Shown: positions 1 through 5,297 of the stretch, piece after piece
Position numbering within the stretch: the stretch's first letter is position 1
Layout: every line of letters begins with the position of its first letter
Origin: a bacterium
GTDB lineage: Bacteria > Zhuqueibacterota > Zhuqueibacteria > Thermofontimicrobiales > Thermofontimicrobiaceae
DNA length: 8,388 nucleotides
Direction: 5' to 3'
Assembly: GCA_011046315.1 (NCBI GenBank)
Contig: DSAU01000050.1
Span: 1 to 8,388, forward strand
The notes under the pieces: model-generated
Database searches by the model: none
What the model was told of the DNA's origin: nothing
What the model saw: only the letters and a program-made list of their open reading frames with translations
Position numbers and translations under genes: made by a program

Positions 1-401
1 AACGATAACCCTAAATCGATTGTGAGCAGGACAAAATCGCTCATATTTTCTGCAAGCTGAATGAGCATCTCCTCCAGTTCTTCAGGGAGTTGCGCCGGGC
101 TGTGTAAAATTTTTTCGATTTGCTGTTTAAGATTAGCGCCAATCGCTGTTTTCAGAATCATGCTAATCAATGCTCCCAGCGCACCGGACATCACCCCCAG
201 CGAAAAACCGTCATTGAGCGAAAGCCGGATACTCTCATCTTCGAGCGCCTTATTAAAAAAATAGACGGAAACAAATCCCCCCAGAATGACACCGGCACAG
301 CAAAAGCAGTTGATAAAATTCAATATTGGAATTGTTGAAATCAACGCGATAGTCAACCCGCCAAACATCGCCGGTCTAATTTTATCCGGTTGAGCTGTCA
401 T
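1..401 (-). CDS. Small integral membrane protein, 3' end outside the window
   Basis: The reading frame opens with ATG at 401 (MTAQPDKIRPAMFGGLTIAL) and stays open for 133 codons to the window edge, so the C-terminus is missing. A strong ribosome binding site, GAGGAGA, lies 7 to 8 bases upstream. The protein shows a short polar N-terminus, a hydrophobic segment (about residues 13-30) running into a cysteine-rich NCFCC motif and then a glycine-rich hydrophobic segment (about 34-48). After a charged stretch (KALEDESIRLS) comes a third, glycine/alanine-rich hydrophobic segment (about 65-85). An acidic amphipathic helix follows (about 88-120), then the start of another hydrophobic stretch. I recall similar small membrane proteins of unknown function with a Cys cluster in the first hairpin, but cannot name a family. 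No function is proposed. It is separated by 107 bp from the DUF2085 gene and may be transcribed on its own. Confidence 0.75.
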   Translation of the reverse strand, partial: MTAQPDKIRPAMFGGLTIALISTIPILNFINCFCCAGVILGGFVSVYFFNKALEDESIRLSLNDGFSLGVMSGALGALISMILKTAIGANLKQQIEKILHSPAQLPEELEEMLIQLAENMSDFVLLTIDLGLS

Positions 402-508
402 TTACTTTCTCCTCTCTTGAATTAATTGATAATTGAAAAAAATATATTAAATCATGCTTTAACAGCCGAATTTGCATTGAAGTTATCGTTTATCCATTTG
501 ATATTCAA

Positions 509-979
509 TTAAGGCGACTTGTTTTGAAGGTCGCCCAAAATAATTCCAGCAACGATAAGACCAGCGGTAACGCCAACAAGCGCTCCGGTAATAGTCCTAG
601 TGAAAAATGAATTAGCTACCAGACCGGTAAAATTCACCAAAAAATCAATTGTCAGTGGAATCAATGCCCAACCCAACCATTTTACCGAGATTGTACTTTT
701 CTTCGAAAACCGATATAGCAGGGGAAATAATATCGCCCCGATGCCAAAGCTAAAATATATCGCGGTGCATCTCGAGCAGACCGCCAACGATTTTCCCATT
801 AATAAAAATGATCGGTCCGGCATTTGATGACAGGTTTTTGAAAAAAATAAATAAATTGCCCCTGAAAATTTTGGTAAATTATAATTGGCAAGGATCGGCG
901 CCAGCAGGATCAAACCACACCATGCACCAACCGCCACAAGCAAGAAGATAATGTAAATATTTTTTTGATCAGTTGCCAT
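509..979 (-). CDS. DUF2085 family membrane protein
   Basis: A protein of 156 residues with four or so hydrophobic segments: about 8-31, 66-90, 100-124 and 128-150. The signature of the DUF2085 family is clear between the first two: KTCHQMPDRSF (Cys50-His51-Gln52, Arg56-Ser57-Phe58) followed by VCSRCTAIY (Cys68, Cys71). The cysteine and histidine positions look like a metal or redox site at the membrane face, but the function of the family is unknown, so this is only a guess. The length fits the family. The start ATG at 979 is the natural one, directly before the first hydrophobic helix, although no good ribosome binding site precedes it. It lies 89 bp after the permease gene, with an inverted repeat in the gap. 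An own promoter or read-through are both possible. Confidence 0.85.
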   Translation of the reverse strand: MATDQKNIYIIFLLVAVGAWCGLILLAPILANYNLPKFSGAIYLFFSKTCHQMPDRSFLLMGKSLAVCSRCTAIYFSFGIGAILFPLLYRFSKKSTISVKWLGWALIPLTIDFLVNFTGLVANSFFTRTITGALVGVTAGLIVAGIILGDLQNKSP

Positions 980-1014
980 TTGTAGTTCAATGAAATTCAG
1001 AAAAATGTTATCGG

Positions 1015-1050
1015 TTGTTTATCATCAGGCGCCGGCTTTTAGATAAACAA
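1015..1050 (-). terminator. Inverted repeat after the permease gene, possible weak terminator
   Basis: TTGTTTATC at 1015-1023 is the exact reverse complement of GATAAACAA at 1042-1050: a 9-bp AT-rich stem around an 18-base loop that contains the palindrome GGCGCC. On the minus strand it begins 18 bases after the permease stop, and a T5 tract follows about 9 bases past the stem. The stem is weak and the T tract is not adjacent, so this is at best a leaky terminator. It could equally be a protein-binding dyad ahead of the DUF2085 gene. Confidence 0.4.
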
Positions 1051-1068
1051 TTGCGCGGCGACTGTACG

Positions 1069-2478
1069 TTAAAATTTGAAATTGCGTAAAAACCAGGCTT
1101 TCACCTCTACCCGAAAGTAGTACAGCAAACCGGTCGATGTCAACACGATGCCGATTAATGATGGTATCAGCGTAGTGATTAAGGTGATCACCATAAACCA
1201 GATTTGAATGACGAGCACAATGATCAGCGTGACCGGATAGCCCCAGACGCGATAGGGACGGTTGATATCCGGATATTTTTTCCGCAGCACCCAGATGGCT
1301 GCAAAGGTGGAGACATTAAAAACCGATGATGTGAACGAGAAAAAGTCGATAATCGTTTCGTAAGCATGTTCCGCAAAACCAGCGAAGATCAGCAGTATCG
1401 TTGCCCAGGCAGCTTGAACAATCAGGGCTGTATTGGGAGTTCGATATTTTGGATGAATTTTCGACAAGGGACCGATGAACAGCCCATCACGGGACATGGC
1501 AAACCAGGTGCGTGCTTTGCATAGAATCTGGGCGCTGACATTGCCAAATGTGTTAAGCATTACCGCCAGCGAAATCAATACGCCGCCGCCGGTCCCAATC
1601 GCCATTGTGACAGCGTCAACTGCCACCCATCTTGACTGTTGGATTGTCTCCATCGGCAGTTGATAGAGATAAGCTGAATTCGCAGCCAGATAGAGCAGCA
1701 TAATGCCGGCAATCCCCAATATGATCGAAAGCGGCAAATTTTTTCGCGGATTTCTCACTTCTTCAGCGACATAAGTCGCTCCCTCCCACCCGCTATAGGC
1801 AAAAAAACCATAACGCATTGCCGCGCCAAACGCCAGCATGGTGGACCAGGTAAATTCCTCAGGCCAAAAATTAGTCGAAAAATGGGTCAGCTCTCCCAGC
1901 TTCATGAAACAAACGAAGATGACACCGCCGACTGCGATTAATTTCAGAAAACTGAAAATATTCTGCAACACACCGCTCAAAAATACACCGAAACAATTGA
2001 CAACAGTTAGCAGCCAGATCACGATCAGCGCAATTAAGATTTCTGTCATGTGGGAGTAGTGATAACCAAAAAAGATTTCAAACAGCGCATTGCTGTACTC
2101 GGCGAACACCAGCGCGACCGCAGCTATGGCGCCGGTTTCCGAGACAAAAAACATTGCCCAGCCGCGCAGAAAAGTCCATAATGGACCATAAGCCGCTTTG
2201 AGATAAGCATAAGGACCGCCGGATTTGGGCATCATCGCCACCAGCTCGGCGTAACAAAAAGCACCCAGCAGAGTGGCGATGCCACCAACAATCCAGACGC
2301 CATAAAACAGGCTGATCGAAGCGACCAGCATCATAATGGGAGTTGGAGTGCGAAAAATTCCAGATCCGATTATGCGGTTAATGACGATTGAAAGAGCTTC
2401 TACCAGACCCAGTTCACGTTTGAGTTCAGTTTGTTCAGAGAAAAGATCAGCCTCCGGCGCTGCAGTTTTGAATGCCAT
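1069..2478 (-). CDS. APC-superfamily amino acid permease (LAT/SLC7-like)
   Basis: A 469-residue protein with about 12 hydrophobic helices, the normal size for a bacterial amino acid/polyamine/organocation permease of the AA_permease_2 type. The unwound first helix carries the substrate-backbone motif IIGSGIFRTP (about residues 35-44). Next comes the loop MPKSGGPYAYLKAAYG (about 83-98), then the TM6 region FAYSGWEGATYVAEEVRNPRKNLP (about 226-249) and the TM8 loop RTWFAMSRDGLF. This pattern is closest to L-type amino acid transporters and their bacterial homologues, which exchange or import neutral amino acids; the actual substrate cannot be read from the sequence. The start at 2478 has AGGA 8 bases upstream. 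No soluble-domain fusions are present. It lies 114 bp after queF with a probable promoter of its own, so a link to queuosine is not implied. Confidence 0.92.
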   Translation of the reverse strand: MAFKTAAPEADLFSEQTELKRELGLVEALSIVINRIIGSGIFRTPTPIMMLVASISLFYGVWIVGGIATLLGAFCYAELVAMMPKSGGPYAYLKAAYGPLWTFLRGWAMFFVSETGAIAAVALVFAEYSNALFEIFFGYHYSHMTEILIALIVIWLLTVVNCFGVFLSGVLQNIFSFLKLIAVGGVIFVCFMKLGELTHFSTNFWPEEFTWSTMLAFGAAMRYGFFAYSGWEGATYVAEEVRNPRKNLPLSIILGIAGIMLLYLAANSAYLYQLPMETIQQSRWVAVDAVTMAIGTGGGVLISLAVMLNTFGNVSAQILCKARTWFAMSRDGLFIGPLSKIHPKYRTPNTALIVQAAWATILLIFAGFAEHAYETIIDFFSFTSSVFNVSTFAAIWVLRKKYPDINRPYRVWGYPVTLIIVLVIQIWFMVITLITTLIPSLIGIVLTSTGLLYYFRVEVKAWFLRNFKF

Positions 2479-2534
2479 TTTTCCGTTTCCTGTCTGTAAA
2501 ATTCTTTGTCAGTGAACATTGAATTAGCGGTTTC

Positions 2535-2563
2535 AATATAATAATTCTGAATCGGTTTCGCAA
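2535..2563 (-). promoter_or_regulatory. Probable promoter of the permease gene
   Basis: On the minus strand, TTGCGA (2563-2558) and TATATT (2540-2535) are separated by 17 bases, about 56 bases upstream of the permease ATG. The match to the housekeeping sigma consensus is moderate at both boxes. The same 10-mer TTATTATATT occurs at the probable queD promoter, which supports it as a -10 region. Confidence 0.45.
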
Positions 2564-2592
2564 GCATTATTCACGACGGTCAGGCGATAAAA

Positions 2593-3021
2593 CTATTTTT
2601 TTGGAGTTGAAAATTCTGCGTCAACTTTTATGCTGATGCCACCGCGGGGATTAAATTCACCCACTACTACCGCCTTCCTCGGCTGACAAATTTTCACTAA
2701 ATCATCCAAAATTCTGTTGACCACCTCTTCGTGGAATGTATTGTGATTTCGAAACGAAAACAGGTAGAGTTTTAGCGATTTACTTTCAATGCAGCTTTTG
2801 TCAGGAATGTAGCGGATGGTAATTTTTCCGAAATCCGGCTGATTGGTAATGGGACAGCGGGAGGTAAATTCCGGGCATTCGAAACTGATCCAGTAATCCC
2901 GGTCTGAATACTGATTTTCAAATGTCTCAAGCTTTGCCATCTCCGGCGATTCCGGATAACTTGTTTCGCCGGATTTAAGGATCGTCAGATTTTTGTATTT
3001 GTTATCTTTTTGTGGCGGCAT
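2593..3021 (-). CDS. queF: NADPH-dependent 7-cyano-7-deazaguanine (preQ0) reductase QueF
   Basis: QueF reduces the nitrile of preQ0 to the aminomethyl group of preQ1 with two NADPH, the last step before transfer into tRNA; it is cytosolic. The 142-residue length is that of the short, single-domain (YkvM-type) QueF. The catalytic cysteine lies in FTSRCPITNQPDFG (Cys56, which forms the thioimide with the substrate) with the proton-relay Asp63. The QueF motif ESKSLKLYLFSFRNH runs from residue 79, and FHEE (96-99) supplies substrate-binding His97 and Glu98. All are as expected from the family. The start at 3021 has GAGG 9 bases upstream. It is the fourth gene of the preQ1 set, but sits 157 bp after queC with its own promoter-like sequence, so it may be regulated separately from queDEC. 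Confidence 0.96.
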   Translation of the reverse strand: MPPQKDNKYKNLTILKSGETSYPESPEMAKLETFENQYSDRDYWISFECPEFTSRCPITNQPDFGKITIRYIPDKSCIESKSLKLYLFSFRNHNTFHEEVVNRILDDLVKICQPRKAVVVGEFNPRGGISIKVDAEFSTPKK

Positions 3022-3040
3022 AGATTATAACCTCGTTGTT

Positions 3041-3117
3041 TGTTCAAACTCATCTTAAATCATGTTTCATTTCACCAGAATGAATTGTGGTGCTTTTATA
3101 ATACCGACGTTTGAACA
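3041..3117 (-). repeat. 9-bp inverted repeat in the queF leader
   Basis: TGTTCAAAC at 3041-3049 is the exact reverse complement of GTTTGAACA at 3109-3117. One arm lies between the -35 and -10 boxes proposed for queF, the other about 20 bases before the queF start codon, next to its ribosome binding site. It interleaves with the 10-bp inverted repeat at 3083-3137. It may be a two-site operator, or an RNA stem in transcripts reading in from queC. Chance cannot be excluded in this AT-rich DNA. Confidence 0.4.
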
Positions 3118-3137
3118 TTTGTAAAAACACCACAATT
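3083..3137 (-). repeat. 10-bp inverted repeat bracketing the queF promoter
   Basis: AATTGTGGTG at 3083-3092 is the exact reverse complement of CACCACAATT at 3128-3137, with 35 bases between. In the minus-strand reading the first arm ends two bases before the proposed -35 box and the second begins five bases after the proposed -10 box, covering the expected transcription start. This placement suits a pair of repressor sites. The second arm can alternatively fold with a downstream TGGTG (minus strand, 3077-3073) as a 5-bp hairpin in the leader. I do not recognise the site as that of a known regulator. Confidence 0.5.
3098..3125 (-). promoter_or_regulatory. Probable queF promoter
   Basis: On the minus strand, TTTACA (3125-3120, five of six matches to TTGACA) and TATTAT (3103-3098, five of six matches to TATAAT) are 16 bases apart, about 76 bases before the queF ATG. 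Just upstream, 12 consecutive T on the minus strand (3167-3156) follow the queC stop. This is terminator-like, but no stable hairpin precedes it. The arrangement suggests queF transcription is at least partly independent of queDEC. Confidence 0.45.
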
Positions 3138-3178
3138 TTTCGTGGCGTAATATGTAAAAAAAAAAAATCAATCCCGGG

Positions 3179-3856
3179 CTACCAATCCTGAACGCCGGCT
3201 TCAGCAAAGCCTTTTTTTCTCAAAATACAGCTATCACAGCTTCCACACGGCTTTCCGTCCGGTGAAGGATCGTAGCAGCTCAACGTCATTGAAAAATCCA
3301 CCCCCAGTTCAACACCTTTTTTGATAATTTGCGCTTTTGACATCTTGCTCAGCGGCGCGTGAATCTTGAAGCGAAATCCTTGGGCTCCGGCTTTTGTTCC
3401 CAGATTTGCAGCGGTTTGGAAAGCTTCAATAAATTCCGGCCGGCAATCGGGATAGCCGGAATAATCAACCACATTCGCGCCGATAAAAATTGCCCTTGCG
3501 CCCAGAACTTCAGCCCAACCCAGGGCGATTGATAAGAATATTATATTGCGTGCCGGGACATAGGTTGAAGGTATATCGCTTCCTATTTCATTTTCAGGTC
3601 GATTTTTGGGCGGAGAAATCCCGCTTTGTTGAATCAATGCTGATCCGCTGATTTGGGAAAGGTCGACATCGAGGATGAGATGCTGTTTGACTTTAAAAAA
3701 TGCCGCCACTTTGCGCGCTGCTTCCAATTCCGCTTGGTGGCGTTGTCCGTAGCGAAAGCTTATGGCGTAGGTTTCAAATCCGCTCTGTCGGGCAATTGCC
3801 AGCGTCGTGGTGGAATCAACGCCGCCGCTAAGCAGAACTACTGCTTTTGGTTTCAT
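3179..3856 (-). CDS. queC: 7-cyano-7-deazaguanine (preQ0) synthase QueC
   Basis: QueC uses ATP and ammonia to turn 7-carboxy-7-deazaguanine into the nitrile preQ0, by adenylating the carboxylate twice. The 225-residue protein is full length. The ATP-binding PP-loop SGGVDS is at residues 10-15, followed by FRYGQRHQAEL (about 34-44), STYVPARN (97-104) and GANVVDYSGYPDCRPEF (126-142). The C-terminal zinc site is complete: LSCYDPSPDGKPCGSCDSC gives Cys194, Cys204, Cys207 and Cys210. The start at 3856 is preceded by AAGGGA about 6 bases upstream. It begins 20 bp after the queE stop and is therefore very likely cotranscribed with queD and queE. Confidence 0.97.
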   Translation of the reverse strand: MKPKAVVLLSGGVDSTTTLAIARQSGFETYAISFRYGQRHQAELEAARKVAAFFKVKQHLILDVDLSQISGSALIQQSGISPPKNRPENEIGSDIPSTYVPARNIIFLSIALGWAEVLGARAIFIGANVVDYSGYPDCRPEFIEAFQTAANLGTKAGAQGFRFKIHAPLSKMSKAQIIKKGVELGVDFSMTLSCYDPSPDGKPCGSCDSCILRKKGFAEAGVQDW

Positions 3857-3876
3857 TGGCTTCCCTTGTTTTTCAT

Positions 3877-4503
3877 TTATCGAAGCTTGATAATTTTATG
3901 CAATTGAAGCTGCATCCGAATTGGCAGCCCAGATTCTTTAATGAATTCAGCCAGCAGCTTTGGTCGCATTTTGCCGTGAACCGGTGAAAAAAGCACCGGG
4001 CATTTTTCGATGAGTTGCTGCGTTTTCACCAACTTCAGCGCCCACTGAAAATCTTGCTCGTGGGAAAGGACGAACTTCAGATTGTCGGTGGAGCGCAAAT
4101 CTTCCAAATTGGACAGTAAAAAACTTCCCTCTTCCCCACTTCCCGGACATTTCACATCGATAACGCGAACAATTGGTTGTGTTAAAGCTTGTATATCACA
4201 ACTGCCATTGGTCTCCAGCAATACAGTCATTCCGGTTGCGATCAATTGCTGGCACAGCTCGATCGTCCCGCTCTGCAATAGCGGTTCTCCGCCTGTAATC
4301 TCAACCAATCTGCAGGGGAATTGCTTAACCTTGGCCAAAATCTCAGCAATTGTCATTTCCTCGCCTTCAAAATAAGCATAGCTTGTATCGCAATAGCGGC
4401 AGCGCAGATTACAGCCCGTGAGGCGGACAAAAACACACGGCAAACCAACAAAGGTGGATTCCCCCTGGATGCTGTAAAATATCTCGTTAACTTTTAGCAT
4501 CAT
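3877..4503 (-). CDS. queE: 7-carboxy-7-deazaguanine synthase QueE (radical SAM)
   Basis: QueE is a radical SAM enzyme that contracts 6-carboxy-tetrahydropterin to 7-carboxy-7-deazaguanine with Mg2+ and a [4Fe-4S] cluster. The 208 residues match the family length. The N-terminal IFYSIQGESTFVGLPCVFVR is the substrate-binding segment. The cluster motif is CNLRCRYC, that is Cys31, Cys35 and Cys38 in the CxxxCxxC spacing, followed by DTSYA. The SAM-binding EITGGEP lies at about 68-74, and the end reads QLQLHKIIKLR, as is typical. The gene starts with two successive ATG codons (4503 and 4500) and overlaps the queD stop as ATGATG. The nearest GGGGAG is about 28 bases away, too far to serve, so translation is probably coupled to that of queD. 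Confidence 0.97.
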   Translation of the reverse strand: MMLKVNEIFYSIQGESTFVGLPCVFVRLTGCNLRCRYCDTSYAYFEGEEMTIAEILAKVKQFPCRLVEITGGEPLLQSGTIELCQQLIATGMTVLLETNGSCDIQALTQPIVRVIDVKCPGSGEEGSFLLSNLEDLRSTDNLKFVLSHEQDFQWALKLVKTQQLIEKCPVLFSPVHGKMRPKLLAEFIKESGLPIRMQLQLHKIIKLR

Positions 4504-4868
4504 GGTTGATAGGTTGCAGTGTATTTATGCGACTCCCCAACCTCGATCGAGAACACCTGAATATGGGGCGGAAGCTTTTTCGCCAACTCTGTAAAAATAT
4601 AGTGCGCCAGATTTTCTGATGTCGGATTTAATTGCTGGTCAAATGGTGGTATCTGGTTCAAGAATTGATGATCAAACCGGTCGATGATGTCATTTAATTT
4701 TTGCTTTAATTTTTTAAAATCATAGGCGATGCCAACAGTATTCAATTTTTCAGTCGCCAATGTTGCTTTGACCAACCAATTATGACCGTGCAGTTGTTCA
4801 CAAGCGCCCTCATAACCACGAAGATTATGGGCCGCGGCAAAGCTTACCGTTGCAGAAATTTTATACAC
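4500..4868 (-). CDS. queD: 6-carboxy-5,6,7,8-tetrahydropterin synthase QueD
   Basis: QueD converts dihydroneopterin triphosphate (the FolE product) to 6-carboxy-tetrahydropterin, the first dedicated step to queuosine. It belongs to the PTPS fold. Zinc ligands are His14 (AAAHNL) and His27 and His29 (LHGHN). The catalytic Cys23 stands in GACEQLHGH, the DH pair in RFDHQF, and the substrate-anchoring Glu in VEVGESHKYTATY. I place the start at GTG 4868, giving 122 residues (MYKISATVSF), because GAGGAG lies 7 bases upstream and QueD proteins normally begin this way. The frame remains open back to a TTG at 4892, but that start would put the ribosome binding site inside the gene. It is the promoter-proximal gene of queDEC. 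Confidence 0.95.
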   Translation of the reverse strand: MYKISATVSFAAAHNLRGYEGACEQLHGHNWLVKATLATEKLNTVGIAYDFKKLKQKLNDIIDRFDHQFLNQIPPFDQQLNPTSENLAHYIFTELAKKLPPHIQVFSIEVGESHKYTATYQP

Positions 4869-4903
4869 AACCGTACTCCTCAAATGATTCAATCCATTGA
4901 TTG

Positions 4904-4931
4904 AATATAATAAATTTCAGCCTTTTTTCAA
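4904..4931 (-). promoter_or_regulatory. Probable promoter of the queDEC operon
   Basis: On the minus strand, TTGAAA (4931-4926, four of six matches to TTGACA or better) and TATATT (4909-4904) are 16 bases apart. The -10 box ends 35 bases before the GTG start of queD. The decamer TTATTATATT covering the -10 box is identical to the one at the permease promoter. Confidence 0.5.
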
Positions 4932-4999
4932 AATCTTTTTTTTGAACATAGCTTCTCGAATTAATTAATGAAAAGCAACCACAGACATCGCCGATTTTA

Positions 5000-5034
5000 C
5001 AGATGATTTCACAGATAAAAATCTCTGTCATCTG
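5000..5034. repeat. Imperfect palindrome of a dispersed CACAGAT-type intergenic repeat
   Basis: CAGATGA (5000-5006) pairs with TCATCTG (5028-5034), and ACAGAT (5011-5016) pairs with ATCTCT (5021-5026) with one mismatch, around an AAAA loop. The wider context, with AACCACAGA at 4977-4985 and repeated CAGAT words, resembles the accacagattacacagatt-type intergenic repeats I know from many bacterial genomes. It appears worn, as several positions depart from perfect symmetry. Only one copy is in the window, so the repeat status rests on recognition. Confidence 0.5.
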
Positions 5035-5153
5035 CGAAGGCTTCGGTACTTTTTTTTCTGCGACAACTTTAAAATTCCGATACAATAAATTACAGCTGAG
5101 CGGCAAAGCGGAAAGAATCGCAATCTAATTCTTTGATCTGAGTTTTGGGTGGG

Positions 5154-5247
5154 GTACTGACGCCATTGCTTGATATATGGAAACTTTCGGGAATAAACAA
5201 TTTGGAAGGCTAATTACAGTACTGACGCCATTGCTTGATATATGGAA
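5154..5247. repeat. Two perfect 29-bp direct repeats, 36 bp apart
   Basis: The 29 bases GTACTGACGCCATTGC followed by TTGATATATGGAA occur at 5154-5182 and again without change at 5219-5247. The flanks share nothing with each other. The period is 65 bp with a 36-bp interval (5183-5218). Within each copy CCAT and ATGG could form a 4-bp stem. No third copy, leader or cas gene is seen. Confidence 0.85.
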
Positions 5248-5248
5248 G

Positions 5249-5264
5249 CCGATTTAAAAATCGG
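5249..5264 (-). terminator. Short hairpin downstream of the protease gene
   Basis: The 16 bases at 5249-5264 form CCGATTT and AAATCGG around an AA centre (6 to 7 bp). They lie about 34 bases after the protease stop on the minus strand, and CGATTTAAA is repeated at 5276-5284. No T tract follows, so intrinsic termination is uncertain; it could only protect the mRNA end. Confidence 0.35.
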
Positions 5265-5297
5265 GTTACGGTTTACGATTTAAACATTGGGATATCT

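Larger units (their letters stand above)
4869..5297. other. 429-bp intergenic region between the protease and queD
   Basis: No credible gene was found here. Reading from the protease stop, it holds a short perfect hairpin (5249-5264), a 29-bp direct repeat in two copies (5154-5182, 5219-5247), a palindromic dispersed-repeat remnant (core 5000-5034) flanked by GAAGGC TTC and a T8 run (5050-5057), and the queD promoter (4904-4931). An 81-codon minus-strand frame (5106-4861) runs through the palindromic repeat and is most likely spurious. I looked for a preQ1 riboswitch before queD and saw none of the known preQ1-I signatures. The expected queD transcript leader would be only about 30 bases. Confidence 0.7.

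Noticed and set aside
61..338. Plus-strand frames opposite the first membrane protein gene
   Set aside because: They are antisense to a minus-strand frame with a strong ribosome binding site and clear transmembrane pattern, and their own products show no recognisable features.
3156..3178. Intrinsic terminator after queC at the T12 run
   Set aside because: The T tract is striking, but the bases before it (CCCGGGATTGA) form no hairpin with a workable loop, so it is noted only as an unpaired T tract.
3653..4375. Plus- and minus-strand frames within queC and queE
   Set aside because: They are shadows of two genes with intact catalytic motifs over their full length.
4861..5106. 81-codon minus-strand frame overlapping the queD start
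   Set aside because: It runs through the palindromic intergenic repeat and the queD promoter. Its IFICEIICKIGDVCGCFSLIN stretch is the translation of the repeat, as in other spurious frames of this kind, and it has no ribosome binding site that I can see.
5154..5247. CRISPR array
   Set aside because: Only two repeats and one interval, no cas genes in the window, and the repeat sequence does not look like a known CRISPR repeat. Kept as a plain direct repeat.
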